Assembly (NCBI RefSeq): GCF_013359775.1
Contig: NZ_JABMCI010000065.1
Location: forward strand, 124,001-188,000
Direction of reading: 5' to 3'
Origin: Cellulomonas humilata
GTDB taxonomy: Bacteria; Actinomycetota; Actinomycetes; Actinomycetales; Cellulomonadaceae
DNA: 64,000 nucleotides
The stretch's first letter is position 1. Every line of letters begins with the position of its first letter. Both the position numbers and the translations under genes were made by a program. This document shows positions 56,345-64,000 of the stretch, piece by piece. Below the pieces are notes generated by a model. The model saw only the letters and a program-made list of their open reading frames with translations. It was not told the origin of the DNA and searched no databases.

Positions 56345-56599
56345 TCACACCGCACGCACCAGGCGCAGGGGCGGGACGAGTCCCGACGCCGCGAGCACGC
56401 CGATGGCGTGCTGCTCCGCGGCATCGAGCTCGACCGCCCCTGCGGCATGCTCGACGTGCTCGACGTGCTCCGCGTGCATGAGATGCACTGCGGGGACCGC
56501 CTCGGGGGCCGGGCGGCGCACCGGGATGGTCAGGAAGGTCACGACGCAGTCCGCGCACGCGGCCCCACGCTCGGTGCAGGTGTCGCAGTCGATGATCAT
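56345..56599 (-). CDS. Small Cys-containing conserved actinobacterial protein
   Basis: 84 residues from an ATG at 56599. The N-terminus MIIDCDTCTERGAACADCVV carries CxxC...CxxC-like cysteines and is followed by TFLTIPVRRP. The middle is His/Glu-rich (HLMHAEHVEHVEH), and the C-terminus is a short hydrophobic helix (AIGVLAASGLVPPLRLVRAV). This form (MIIDCDxCxxRG) is common next to the NYN gene in actinobacteria. It may bind a metal; the function is unknown. The stop is 4 bases from the end of fadD15 on the other strand. Confidence 0.8.
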   Translation of the reverse strand: MIIDCDTCTERGAACADCVVTFLTIPVRRPAPEAVPAVHLMHAEHVEHVEHAAGAVELDAAEQHAIGVLAASGLVPPLRLVRAV

Positions 56600-56635
56600 G
56601 TCGCGGACGCTAGCCACGACCACCGACAACGACCG

Positions 56636-57922
56636 TCAGAGGCGCTGGAGACGCGCGACCAGCGTGCTGGACGGCACCACCCACGCGCCCGCGGCCTCGA
56701 CGTCGCGCACGACCTCCTGGTCGCTGGTCACGACCACGAGCACGCGACCAGGCGGCTCGGCGTGCACCAGCCGCCTGATGAGGTCGTCCGCGATCTCCCC
56801 CACGGCGAACAGGACACGGACGCCCCGCGCGTACCCGCCGGGCGGGTGCTGCTGCCCCTCCTGGCCGTCGAAGCAGCAGGTCACCTCGGCGCCGGTCCGC
56901 GCGGCGACCTGGGCGAGCCCGTCGACCAGCCGTCGCCTCTGCTCCGCCAGCGAGAGCTCCCCGAACCCGGACTTCGAGACGTTGTAGCCGTCGACCATCA
57001 GGTGCGCCCACGGCTGACGCAGCAGCTCGTCCAGCAGCGCCGGGTCCTGCACCGAGCGTCCGCGCGAGCCCGGCCGCACCGCGGTGCGCTCCGTCGGCGG
57101 GCTGACCAGGTCGGCGGGCAGGTCCGCCACCGGTGGCAGCGCGAGCTCGGAGCGCAGCCCGCTGGCGGCGTCGACGATCGTGTCGAGCAGCAGCCGCACC
57201 CGGACGTCGGCGAGCTTGCGGGCCGCCCGCAGCTCCGCCCGTGCCGCGGTGCGCTCCGCCTGGGCCGACCGCCGCTCCTCCGACGCCTGCCGGAGGTCGT
57301 CGGCCGCACGCGCCTGCGCGAGCTCCGCGGTGGCGAGAGCGGCGCGGGCCTCCTCAGCCGCCCGGCGCCCCTCGCTGCGCGCGCGGTCCGCGTCGGACCG
57401 CAGTCGGCGCAGCTCGCGCTGGAGCGCGCCGAGCTGCTCCTCGGCCGCGCGCGCCTCGTCCCGGGCCGCCGTGGCGTCGGCCCGGAGCCGGTCCGCCTCC
57501 GCCTGCGCGCGCGACAGCCGAGCCTGCGCCTCCGCGCTCACCGTGGCGACCGCCGACTCCTCCGCCGGGAGCAGGTCGCGCCACCGGGACCCGAGCAGCC
57601 AGGCACCGGCCGCGGCCTGCACCGACGGCGCGGTGGGCTCCTGCGCGTCGGCTGCCAGACCGGCGGCCAGCTCGGGGTTCGCCTGCGTCCACACCCGCGC
57701 CACCCGCGCCCGGAACACGTCGTCCTGGAGCGCGTTCCAGAGCGGTCCGGCACCCGCGGTCGCACGACGGCGCGGGGCGAAGCGGTGCACCGCCCGCAGC
57801 GACGGCGGCACCTCGACGGGTTCCGCGGCCCCCAGGGCGTCAGCCGCCACCTGCACGAGGGCGGTGCGCAGCGCCGTCGGCACCTCAGTGGCGTCGTCGC
57901 CGGTCCCGCCCTCGCCACCCAT
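56636..57922 (-). CDS. NYN-domain ribonuclease-like protein with long coiled coil
   Basis: 428 residues from an ATG at 57922. Residues 1-150 are helical with no recognised domain. A coiled coil of Ala/Arg/Glu repeats runs from about 155 to 255 (AQAEADRLRADATAARDEAR). The C-terminal NYN domain (about 300-428) has a PIN-like metal-site Asp in LMVDGYNVSKSG and another acidic position in VVTSDQEVVRD. NYN domains are Mg-dependent ribonucleases. The coiled coil suggests oligomerisation. It is probably leaderless (TAAGGT 7 bases upstream, within a perfect 13-base palindrome). Confidence 0.88.
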   Translation of the reverse strand: MGGEGGTGDDATEVPTALRTALVQVAADALGAAEPVEVPPSLRAVHRFAPRRRATAGAGPLWNALQDDVFRARVARVWTQANPELAAGLAADAQEPTAPSVQAAAGAWLLGSRWRDLLPAEESAVATVSAEAQARLSRAQAEADRLRADATAARDEARAAEEQLGALQRELRRLRSDADRARSEGRRAAEEARAALATAELAQARAADDLRQASEERRSAQAERTAARAELRAARKLADVRVRLLLDTIVDAASGLRSELALPPVADLPADLVSPPTERTAVRPGSRGRSVQDPALLDELLRQPWAHLMVDGYNVSKSGFGELSLAEQRRRLVDGLAQVAARTGAEVTCCFDGQEGQQHPPGGYARGVRVLFAVGEIADDLIRRLVHAEPPGRVLVVVTSDQEVVRDVEAAGAWVVPSSTLVARLQRL

Positions 57923-57929
57923 GACCAGC

Positions 57930-57935
57930 ACCTTA
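57930..57935 (-). promoter_or_regulatory. Probable -10 box for the NYN gene, inside a palindrome
   Basis: TAAGGT on the minus strand, 7 bases before the ATG at 57922. It lies within GCACCTTAGGTGC (57928-57940), a perfect palindrome that could be an operator overlapping the promoter. Confidence 0.4.
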
Positions 57936-57955
57936 GGTGCCGAGGGCCGACGACG

Positions 57956-58011
57956 GCGGGACCCGGCCCGGCGGCCACCGCGTGGGTGGGTGACCGCCGG
58001 CCGGGTCCCGC
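57956..58011 (-). terminator. Hairpin after the S1 protease
   Basis: The arms at 57956-57977 and 57991-58011 (GCGGGACCCGGC...GGCGG and its complement) pair with one bulge. The hairpin starts about 10 bases after the protease stop at 58021. Confidence 0.8.
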
Positions 58012-58020
58012 CGAGCGACG

Positions 58021-59517
58021 TCAGGGAGTCGTGACCCCCAGGACGTACGCGCCGGAGCCGGAGTAGGCGTCGACGACGTACCGGTACGTGCCCGCCGTGC
58101 CGGAGTAGGTGAACGCCTCGTTGGGCGACGACGTCGTCCCCCGTGCGACCGTCGACCAGGCGGTCCCGCTCCGCTTCTGCAGGTAGAGGTCGAAGTCGGC
58201 GCCGGTCGGACCAGCCAGGCAGAGCCGGAACGTGCCGCTGCGCGTCACGCTGACCGATCCGCCGGACGGCTGGGCCACGGCCGAACCGGACGTGAGGGTG
58301 CCCTGGTAGCTGGCCGCATAGCCGGAGCACGACGTGGTCGGGGGCGGGGTGGTGCCGCCTCCGCCGGTGATCAGCGTGAGCCCGTAGGCCGACAGGATCT
58401 CGTTCACGGGCTGGAAGTAGGTGGTGCCGCCCGAGCTGCAGTTCCCGGACCCGCCGGACGTCACGCCCTGCGCCTGGTTGCCGGCGATGAGCGAGCCGCC
58501 GGAGTCACCGGGCTCGGCGCACACGTTGGTGCGGATCAGCCCGCTGACCGTGCCCTGCGCGTAGGTCACGCTGGCGCCACGGGACTGGATCGTCCCGCAG
58601 TGCCAGCCGGTGGTCGATCCCGACCGGCACACGGACGCGCCGACCGCCGCGTCGGTGGACCCCGCCACGGAGACGCGGCTGCCGTTGTACTGGTTGACCG
58701 CGCCGATCGGGGTGTTGCCCGAGGCGGCAGCGATCCAGGAGTAGTCGTTGCCCGGGAAGCTCGAGCCGCGGAACGTCCCGGTCGGGGAGGCGGTCGTCGC
58801 ACCGGTGCTGCCGCAGTGGCCGGCGGACACGAACCCGCCGGTCACCGAGAACCCGACCGAGCAGCGGCTGGTGCCACCGATCGTGTAGGCGTTGCCGCCG
58901 ACGATGTCGATGAAGGTCCGGGGGGCCTCGGTGGTCGTCTGGAACGTCACCGAGTCGGTCGGCACCCCGGCCCGCTCGACGAGCTGGCGCGCCGCGGTCT
59001 CCGCACCGGCCACCACGGAGACGACGACCGAGTTGGTGGTCACGTCCACGTACCAGCTGGGAACCGCCGAGGGCGCCTCCGCGGTCGTGGCGTCGAGCGA
59101 GGCCTGCCACTTCTCCAGGTCGGCGAGCGTGTGGTTCACGACCACGGCCTGCGCGCCGGCCGCCTGCACGGTCGAGGCGGCTGCGCCGTCCGCGACGCCG
59201 ACGTAGAGGACGTTCTTGGTGGGATCGAGCCAGGCGCCGGCGAAGGTGGCGCCCAGTCGCGCCTTGAGGATGCGCTGCTTCCCGGCGGCGTCCGCCTGGA
59301 ACGTCAGACGCTTCGCCGCCGCGGACGGGCTGAGCCCGAGGTCGCGCTCGAGCGCCTTCTGGATCGCGGGGTCGACCTTCTGCTGGATGCCGAGCTCCTG
59401 GGGGCTCGTGGATCCGGGGTCGGATGGTGCGGCAGTCGATCCGACCGCCAGCGGTCCGATGAGGAGCGCGCCGGCCGCACAGGCCGTCACCGCCGCCCTC
59501 CACGTGTATCGCGTCAT
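58021..59517 (-). CDS. Secreted S1 serine protease (streptogrisin/alpha-lytic type) with C-terminal domain
   Basis: 498 residues, ATG at 59517 with GGAGGGACG upstream. A signal peptide (AAVTACAAGALLIGPLAVGS) is followed by a prodomain of about 170 residues (PSAAAKRLTFQADAAGKQRI, the alpha-lytic pro fold). Mature protease starts near residue 203 at IVGGNAYTIGG. The catalytic triad is His in SAGHCGS, Asp in GNDYSWIA, and Ser in EPGDSGGSLIAG. Six cysteines are placed as in Cellulomonas 69B4-type proteases. After the Gly/Thr/Pro linker a C-terminal PPC-like beta domain (about 405-498) has GTFRLCLAGPTGADFDLYLQ and YRYVVDAYSGSGAYVL. It should be an exported, self-activating endopeptidase. Confidence 0.95.
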   Translation of the reverse strand: MTRYTWRAAVTACAAGALLIGPLAVGSTAAPSDPGSTSPQELGIQQKVDPAIQKALERDLGLSPSAAAKRLTFQADAAGKQRILKARLGATFAGAWLDPTKNVLYVGVADGAAASTVQAAGAQAVVVNHTLADLEKWQASLDATTAEAPSAVPSWYVDVTTNSVVVSVVAGAETAARQLVERAGVPTDSVTFQTTTEAPRTFIDIVGGNAYTIGGTSRCSVGFSVTGGFVSAGHCGSTGATTASPTGTFRGSSFPGNDYSWIAAASGNTPIGAVNQYNGSRVSVAGSTDAAVGASVCRSGSTTGWHCGTIQSRGASVTYAQGTVSGLIRTNVCAEPGDSGGSLIAGNQAQGVTSGGSGNCSSGGTTYFQPVNEILSAYGLTLITGGGGTTPPPTTSCSGYAASYQGTLTSGSAVAQPSGGSVSVTRSGTFRLCLAGPTGADFDLYLQKRSGTAWSTVARGTTSSPNEAFTYSGTAGTYRYVVDAYSGSGAYVLGVTTP

Positions 59518-59618
59518 GTCTGTCGTCCCTCCGTCGTCACATCAGCCGGTAGGCCGACAGTCACACTAGGCGTGACCGTTGTCGAAGAACAGATCACTCG
59601 GTGGGCATAGCACCGCGG

Positions 59619-60563
59619 TTATGCCCGTCCGGCGGCCAGCCAGTCGAGGAAGCGGGGGCTGCTGCGGCTCACGGCCTCGGCATGGGCGGCCAGGGCGGCG
59701 TCGACGATCCCGTCCATCGGCAGGGGCGCCGACTCGTCGTGCCAGCCCACGTGGTGCGCCCACTGGAGGGGTACCCCGGCGAGCGGGACCACGCTGACCC
59801 CGGGCGTGTCGGGGAACGTCGGCTGCACGAGGGCGACACCGTGCCCGGCCCGGACCAGGTCGACGCACGCGGCCCGGTCGGCCTCGCTGACCTTGCCGGG
59901 CGTGAAGCCGGCCCGGGCGCACGCGGTGACGAAGCACCGCTGGAAGCACCCGGCGCCGGACACCCCCAGCCAGTCGACGTCCGCGAGATCGGTGAGCGTG
60001 ACCACCGCTCGCGTGGCCAGCGGATGGTTGTCCGGGACGAGCACGAAGACGGGGTCGGTGCTCACCCGCGACCACCGCACACCCTCGGCCGTCGGCGGCG
60101 ACGCGTTCCCGCACATGCCGACCAGCGCGATGTCGAGGGTCTGCGCCGCCAGCTGCGCCGCCACGGCGTCGACGTCCGGCATGGTGACGCTCGTGACCTC
60201 GGCGTGCAAGCCGGACACCAAGCGGTTGACGAAGAGGCCACCGAGCGCCGTGGCCGCCGTGCCGACGCGCACCGAGCGCGCACGCAGGTCCCGGCCTGCG
60301 ACCATCCGGTGCGCGTCGTCGACCAGCGCGGACATGGCGGGGAGCAGCACCTTCGCGCGCCCCAGGACGAGCTCGCCCAGCGCCGTGGGTCGCGCGCCAC
60401 GCTGGTCGCGCGTGAAGACCGCGGCCCCCAACGTGCGGTCGATCCGGTTGAGCTGCGCCGTCAGCGCGGGCTGGGTGAGCCCGAGGGACGCGGCCGCACG
60501 GGTCACAGAGCCCTGTTCCGCGACGGTGACGATTAGCCGGAGGTGGCGCAGCTCGAGCTCCAT
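59619..60563 (-). CDS. LysR-family transcriptional regulator
   Basis: 314 residues. The helix-turn-helix lies at residues 5-65 (LRHLRLIVTVAEQGSVTRAA, SLGLTQPALTAQLNRIDRTL). The effector-binding domain follows (RSVRVGTAATALGGLFVNRL, DPVFVLVPDNHPLATRA). It likely senses a small molecule and controls genes not visible here. It lies beside, not divergent from, the secreted S1 protease on the same strand, so regulation of that gene is possible but unproven. A TAGTTT box 6 bases upstream suggests a leaderless start. Confidence 0.93.
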   Translation of the reverse strand: MELELRHLRLIVTVAEQGSVTRAAASLGLTQPALTAQLNRIDRTLGAAVFTRDQRGARPTALGELVLGRAKVLLPAMSALVDDAHRMVAGRDLRARSVRVGTAATALGGLFVNRLVSGLHAEVTSVTMPDVDAVAAQLAAQTLDIALVGMCGNASPPTAEGVRWSRVSTDPVFVLVPDNHPLATRAVVTLTDLADVDWLGVSGAGCFQRCFVTACARAGFTPGKVSEADRAACVDLVRAGHGVALVQPTFPDTPGVSVVPLAGVPLQWAHHVGWHDESAPLPMDGIVDAALAAHAEAVSRSSPRFLDWLAAGRA

Positions 60564-60569
60564 CCGCCG

Positions 60570-60575
60570 AAACTA
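60570..60575 (-). promoter_or_regulatory. Probable -10 box for the LysR gene
   Basis: TAGTTT on the minus strand, 6 bases before the ATG at 60563. Confidence 0.4.
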
Positions 60576-60641
60576 TCGACCAGCCGCTCCGGAGGGGAGA
60601 CGTGCGGCCCGGTCGCGACGCACCGGGGCAGGAGCCGGGCC

Positions 60642-60673
60642 GTGTCGGTGGCCGTGGGTGTCGGTGGCCGTGG
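60642..60673. repeat. Two tandem copies of a 16-base unit
   Basis: GTGTCGGTGGCCGTGG is repeated exactly at 60642-60657 and 60658-60673, directly upstream of the -10-like box of the exonuclease gene. Confidence 0.8.
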
Positions 60674-60674
60674 G

Positions 60675-60680
60675 TACCGT
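60675..60680 (+). promoter_or_regulatory. Probable -10 box for the DnaQ/UvrC-like exonuclease gene
   Basis: TACCGT, 7 bases before the ATG at 60688. No Shine-Dalgarno is visible. Confidence 0.35.
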
Positions 60681-60687
60681 CCGAGCC

Positions 60688-62601
60688 ATGTCCTCCGTCC
60701 GCCGCCTGCGCCCCGTCTGGGCGGACGCCACCCCGGACCCTGCCGGGCGGCCGGTGCAACTGAGCCTCGACGAGCTGGGCACCCCGCTGGCGGAGGTCAC
60801 GTTCGTCGTCGTGGACCTGGAGACCACGGGCGGCACCCCCGCGGAGTGCGCCATCACCGAGATCGGCGCGGTCAAGGTGCGCGGCGGCGAGGTGCTGGGC
60901 GAGTTCCAGACGCTCGTGGACCCGGGTGGCCCGGTGCCCGCCTTCATCCAGGTGCTCACCGGCATCACCACGACGATGCTCATCGGTGCGCCACCCATCG
61001 AGGAGGTGCTGCCCAGCTTCCTCGAGTTCTCGCGCGGCACCGTGCTCGTGGCGCACAACGCACCGTTCGACGTCGGCTTCCTGAAGGCAGCCGCCGCGCG
61101 CACCGGTCATGCCTGGCCGGGAAACAAGGTGGTGGACACGGTCCGGCTCGCGCGCCGGGTCGTCACCCGCGACGAGGCTCCCAACCACAAGCTGTCCACC
61201 CTCGCCAACCTGTTCCACGCGACCGTCACGCCCAACCACCGCGCGCTCTCCGACGCCCGCGCCACGGTGGACGTGCTGCACGCGCTGCTCTCCCGCCTCG
61301 CGCCCCTGGGCATCACCCACCTCGAGGACCTCGCCACCGCCACGGACCCCGTGCCGGAGGACGTGCGCCGCAAGCGCACCCTCGCGGACGGGCTGCCCGA
61401 CGGGCCGGGCGTGTACCTGTTCCGGGGCCCCGGCGACGAGGTCCTCTACGTCGGCACGTCCACCACCTCGCTGCGCCAGCGCGTCCGGTCCTACTTCACG
61501 TCCGCGGAGAAGCGCGGCCGGATGATCGAGATGGTCCGCGTCGCCCAGCGCGTCGACCCGATCCCGTGCGCGACGCCGCTGGAAGCACGCGTCCGCGAGC
61601 TGAGACTCATCGCCGCCCACTCCCCCCGCTACAACCGACGGTCCCGGTTCCCCGAGCGCATGCCCTGGGTCCGGCTGACGTCCGAGCCGTACCCACGGCT
61701 GTCCGTGGTCCGCGAGGTCAAGGCCGGCGACGGCGCCACGTACATCGGGCCGTTCTCCTCGGCGGCTACGGCCCAGCTGGCCGTCGAGGCCCTGCACGAG
61801 ACGTTCCCCATCCGGCAGTGCACCCGCAAGCTCCCTCTCGTGGCCGCGCCGGGCGCCTCGGCGTGCGTGCTCGTCGAGATGGGCAAGTGCGGGGCCCCCT
61901 GCACGGGCCACCAGGGGCCCGGCGCCTACGCCGAGGTCGTCGACCGCGTCCGGCACGCGATGGTCGCGGACGCCGCACCGGTGGTCGAGGCGCACGCCGA
62001 CCGGATCGCGTGGCTGGTCGCGCAGGAGCGGTTCGAGGAGGCTGCCACCGTCCGGGACCGGCTCGGCGGCTTCCTGCGGGGGGCGTCGCGGGCGCAGCGG
62101 TTCGCGCCGCTCGCCACGTGCGCGGAGCTCGTTGCCGCCCGGCGTTCCGACGACGGCGGGTGGGAGCTGGTCCTCGTCCGCTTCGGGCGCCTCGCCGGGA
62201 CCGCTCGGGTCGATCGACGCACCGATCCGCGGCCGGCGATCGCGACCCTCCAGTCCACCGGCGAGCAGGTCGAGCCGGGCGTCGCCCCGGCCACCGCCGC
62301 GCACCCCGAGGAGACCGACCTGATCCTCGCGTGGTTGGGCAAGCCCGGGGTGCGCCTCGTCGCGGTCGACGTCCCGTGGGCGTGCCCGGTGCGCTCGGCC
62401 GAGGGGCTCGGCGACCCGGCGACCGCCGTCGCCGCGCTGGTCCGGCCCCGCCTCGCCCCCGACGACGGTGCTCCGGTGGTGCGGTTGCCGGGGGCGGGCA
62501 CGGAACGCGAGCTGGACATCGCCGAGGCGCGTCCCGTGACGCTGGAGCTCGACGACGCCCGGGTCATCCCGTTCAGCATCCGCCCGCCTCGCACGGCATG
62601 A
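60688..62601 (+). CDS. DEDD exonuclease with UvrC-like GIY-YIG domain
   Basis: 637 residues from an ATG at 60688. The N-terminal DnaQ-type exonuclease (about 38-210) has FVVVDLETTGGTPAECAITE (DxE), AHNAPFDVGFLK, and the third Asp site HRALSDARATVDV. A GIY-YIG domain follows (about 230-310: DGPGVYLFRGPGDEVLYVG, TSLRQRVRSYF). The UvrC-like middle includes a UVR-type helix region (QERFEEAATVRDRLGGFL) and a Cys-containing segment (GASACVLVEMGKCGAPCTGH). The family (Rv2191 by order) is thought to act in DNA repair. It lacks the UvrC RNase H half. Its stop overlaps start codons of the next gene. Confidence 0.92.
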   Translation: MSSVRRLRPVWADATPDPAGRPVQLSLDELGTPLAEVTFVVVDLETTGGTPAECAITEIGAVKVRGGEVLGEFQTLVDPGGPVPAFIQVLTGITTTMLIGAPPIEEVLPSFLEFSRGTVLVAHNAPFDVGFLKAAAARTGHAWPGNKVVDTVRLARRVVTRDEAPNHKLSTLANLFHATVTPNHRALSDARATVDVLHALLSRLAPLGITHLEDLATATDPVPEDVRRKRTLADGLPDGPGVYLFRGPGDEVLYVGTSTTSLRQRVRSYFTSAEKRGRMIEMVRVAQRVDPIPCATPLEARVRELRLIAAHSPRYNRRSRFPERMPWVRLTSEPYPRLSVVREVKAGDGATYIGPFSSAATAQLAVEALHETFPIRQCTRKLPLVAAPGASACVLVEMGKCGAPCTGHQGPGAYAEVVDRVRHAMVADAAPVVEAHADRIAWLVAQERFEEAATVRDRLGGFLRGASRAQRFAPLATCAELVAARRSDDGGWELVLVRFGRLAGTARVDRRTDPRPAIATLQSTGEQVEPGVAPATAAHPEETDLILAWLGKPGVRLVAVDVPWACPVRSAEGLGDPATAVAALVRPRLAPDDGAPVVRLPGAGTERELDIAEARPVTLELDDARVIPFSIRPPRTA

Positions 62602-62609
62602 TGGCGACC

Positions 62610-62891
62610 ATGCTGACCGCCATCGTGCTCATCGACTCGGACGCCGCGAGGATCCCGGAGGTCGCCGCCGCGATCGCCGACCTGCCCGGCGTGAGCGAGG
62701 TCTACTCCGTGACCGGAGAGGTCGACCTGATCGCCATGGTGCGGGTCCGCGAGCACGACGACCTCGCCGACGTCATCGCGGACAAGGTGAGCAAGATCGA
62801 GGGCGTCATCCGCACGCAGACCTACATCGCCTTCCGCACGTACTCGCAGCACGACCTGGAGCAGGCTTTCGCCCTCGGGCTCGAGGACTGA
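62610..62891 (+). CDS. Lrp/AsnC-type ligand-binding domain protein without DNA-binding domain
   Basis: 93 residues from the ATG at 62610; ATGs at 62598 and 62601 are also in frame. It is a stand-alone RAM/Lrp C-terminal domain: LTAIVLIDSDAARIPEVAAA, VSEVYSVTGEVDLIAMVRVR, GVIRTQTYIAFRTYSQHDLE. There is no helix-turn-helix. Such SraA-like proteins bind amino acids or form rings with full-length Lrp. It is coupled to the exonuclease gene. Confidence 0.9.
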   Translation: MLTAIVLIDSDAARIPEVAAAIADLPGVSEVYSVTGEVDLIAMVRVREHDDLADVIADKVSKIEGVIRTQTYIAFRTYSQHDLEQAFALGLED

Positions 62892-62902
62892 CCTGGAGCG
62901 CA
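62886..62902. repeat. 17-base direct repeat, copy 1
   Basis: GACTGACCTGGAGCGCA spans the stop codon of the Lrp-like gene. An identical copy lies at 62975-62991. Confidence 0.8.
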
Positions 62903-62974
62903 GCGCAGGTTGAGGGGCGCGAAGCGTCACTCGGCCGAAGCGAAGCGCAACGTCAGTCCGACCATTAGCAGAGC

Positions 62975-62991
62975 GACTGACCTGGAGCGCA
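62975..62991. repeat. 17-base direct repeat, copy 2
   Basis: An exact copy of GACTGACCTGGAGCGCA, 72 bases after the first copy, in the gap before trpD. The gap (62892-63021) holds no gene that I can support. Confidence 0.8.
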
Positions 62992-63021
62992 TGTACTAGC
63001 CGGCGGGTTCGAGGACCTGAC

Positions 63022-64000
63022 TCAGCGTGCGCTCGCCGCGCGCCAGCGGGCCAGCACGTCCGCCGCAGCCCCGCTGTCCAGCGACTGCCGCGCGTGCGCG
63101 CTCGCCGCAACCAGGCGCTCCACGAGCGTCCCGTCCGCGGTCCCGGGCAGCGTGCCGTCGGCCACGAGCGCCGCGGCCGCGTTCAGCACGACGGTCTCGC
63201 GCACCGCGCCGGTCTCCCCGCCGAGCAGCCGCCGGGCGACGTCGGCGTTGTAGTCGGCCTTCGCACCCCGCAGGGAGTCGAGCGCGATGCGCGGCACACC
63301 GAGCTCGGCTTCCCAGTCGATGACGGACTCGGTCACGTCACCGTCGCGCACCTCCCACAGCCGCGTGGGACCGGTCGGCGCGATCTCGTCGAGGCCGTCC
63401 TCGCCCCGGAACACCAGGGCGCTGATCCCCCGCTGGGCGAGGACGCCCGCCATGAGCGGCGCCATCCGCGCGTCGGCCACGCCGATCGCCGCGGAGCCCG
63501 GCTGGGCGGGGTTGGTGAGCGGGCCGAGGAAGTTGAACGCCGTGCCGACGCCGAGCTCGGTGCGCGCGGCTGCGGTGTGGCGGAACGAGGGGTGGAACAC
63601 CTGGGCGAAGCAGAAGGTGATGCCCACCTCGGAGGCGAGCTCGGCGACGCGTGCCGGCGGGTGGTCCAGTCGGATACCGAGCTCCTCGAGCACGTCGGCG
63701 GACCCGGACGACGACGACGCCGCCCGATTGCCGTGCTTGACGACGGTGATCCCGGCGCCGGCGATGACGAGGGCCGACATGGTCGAGATGTTCACGGTGT
63801 GCGAGCGGTCGCCGCCGGTGCCGACGATGTCCAGCGTGCGTCCGGGGACCTCGATCCGGACGGCGTGCGCGAGCATCGTGTCCGCGAGGGCGGTGAGCTC
63901 GTCGACCGACTCGCCCTTCGTCTTGAGGCCGATGAGGAAGGCGGCAACCTTCGGCGTCGAGGCCGCACCGCTCATGATCTCGGACATCGCCCACGACGTC
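63022..64000 (-). CDS. trpD: Anthranilate phosphoribosyltransferase (5' end outside window)
   Basis: About 325 residues of the C-terminal and central part; the frame stays open to the window edge ([11 protein letters not shown] before the first internal ATG), so the start is missing. It transfers the phosphoribosyl group of PRPP to anthranilate in tryptophan synthesis. The PRPP-binding motif is [19 protein letters not shown], followed by [20 protein letters not shown] and [13 protein letters not shown]. The Asp/Glu metal-binding pair is in [13 protein letters not shown]. The position matches Rv2192c. Confidence 0.95.
   Translation of the reverse strand, partial: TSWAMSEIMSGAASTPKVAAFLIGLKTKGESVDELTALADTMLAHAVRIEVPGRTLDIVGTGGDRSHTVNISTMSALVIAGAGITVVKHGNRAASSSSGSADVLEELGIRLDHPPARVAELASEVGITFCFAQVFHPSFRHTAAARTELGVGTAFNFLGPLTNPAQPGSAAIGVADARMAPLMAGVLAQRGISALVFRGEDGLDEIAPTGPTRLWEVRDGDVTESVIDWEAELGVPRIALDSLRGAKADYNADVARRLLGGETGAVRETVVLNAAAALVADGTLPGTADGTLVERLVAASAHARQSLDSGAAADVLARWRAASAR

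Overview
The window is a gene-dense, very GC-rich chromosomal segment from an actinobacterium, most likely Micrococcales and probably Cellulomonadaceae (Cellulomonas or a close relative). The placement rests on actinobacterial DUF families (DUF3071/SepH, DUF3093, DUF3159, DUF3710, DUF4192, DUF4193, DUF5998), a mycobacterial-type principal sigma factor, a pyrophosphate-type phosphofructokinase, and a secreted S1 protease very like the Cellulomonas/alpha-lytic group. I saw no rRNA, tRNA, insertion sequence, prophage or CRISPR array. No gene-free stretch exceeds about 210 bases.

Layout. (1) 1-7860, all minus strand: an unusual run of short, mostly unrecognised cytosolic proteins. It is headed by a polyprenyl diphosphate synthase and contains a CrtC/AttH-like lipocalin-fold protein, an SCP2-like protein, an asparagine/proline repeat protein, three proteins with a short N-terminal helical segment and Ig-like beta domains, and a SAM methyltransferase. 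Two membrane-anchored proteins follow. (2) 7869-11038: aconitase with its own terminator and a palindromic operator, plus a small helical protein. (3) 11119-20704: a conserved actinobacterial block (RNA methyltransferase, APC permease, two TrkA proteins, DUF3159, OB-fold, DUF3710, dut, DUF3093, DUF4193, inositol monophosphatase, TRIC channel) that matches, from memory, the order of M. tuberculosis Rv2689c-Rv2701c. (4) 20810-34942: sepH, thymidine kinase, a phosphodiesterase-type enzyme, DUF5998, a GNAT/acyl-CoA-synthetase fusion, the second type IIA topoisomerase pair (parC and parE, separated by a lysoplasmalogenase and a double GNAT), and small proteins. (5) 34939-39491: a probable decayed gene, a secreted jelly-roll protein, the principal sigma factor, a universal stress protein and DUF4192. 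(6) 39588-43463: a 1291-residue protein with the N-terminal LQRxxGN motif typical of proteins associated with extracellular contractile injection systems, with no injection-system genes nearby. (7) 43606-64000: a second conserved block like Rv2173-Rv2192c (lipoprotein, idsA-type synthase, Rv2175c-like regulator, LysM/transglycosylase, PASTA kinase, aroG, PPi-PFK, PlsC acyltransferase, ROK glucokinase, FadD15-like ligase, NYN protein, S1 protease, LysR, DnaQ/UvrC-like exonuclease, Lrp-like, trpD).

How it fits together. Most of the window is core metabolism, cell envelope and DNA topology. The two stretches that core function does not explain are the 0.9-7.8 kb isoprenoid-linked cluster and the 39.6-43.5 kb injection-system-like protein. 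A recurring feature is an apparent -10 element (TANNNT) 6-8 bases before an ATG or GTG with no Shine-Dalgarno sequence, which points to many leaderless transcripts.
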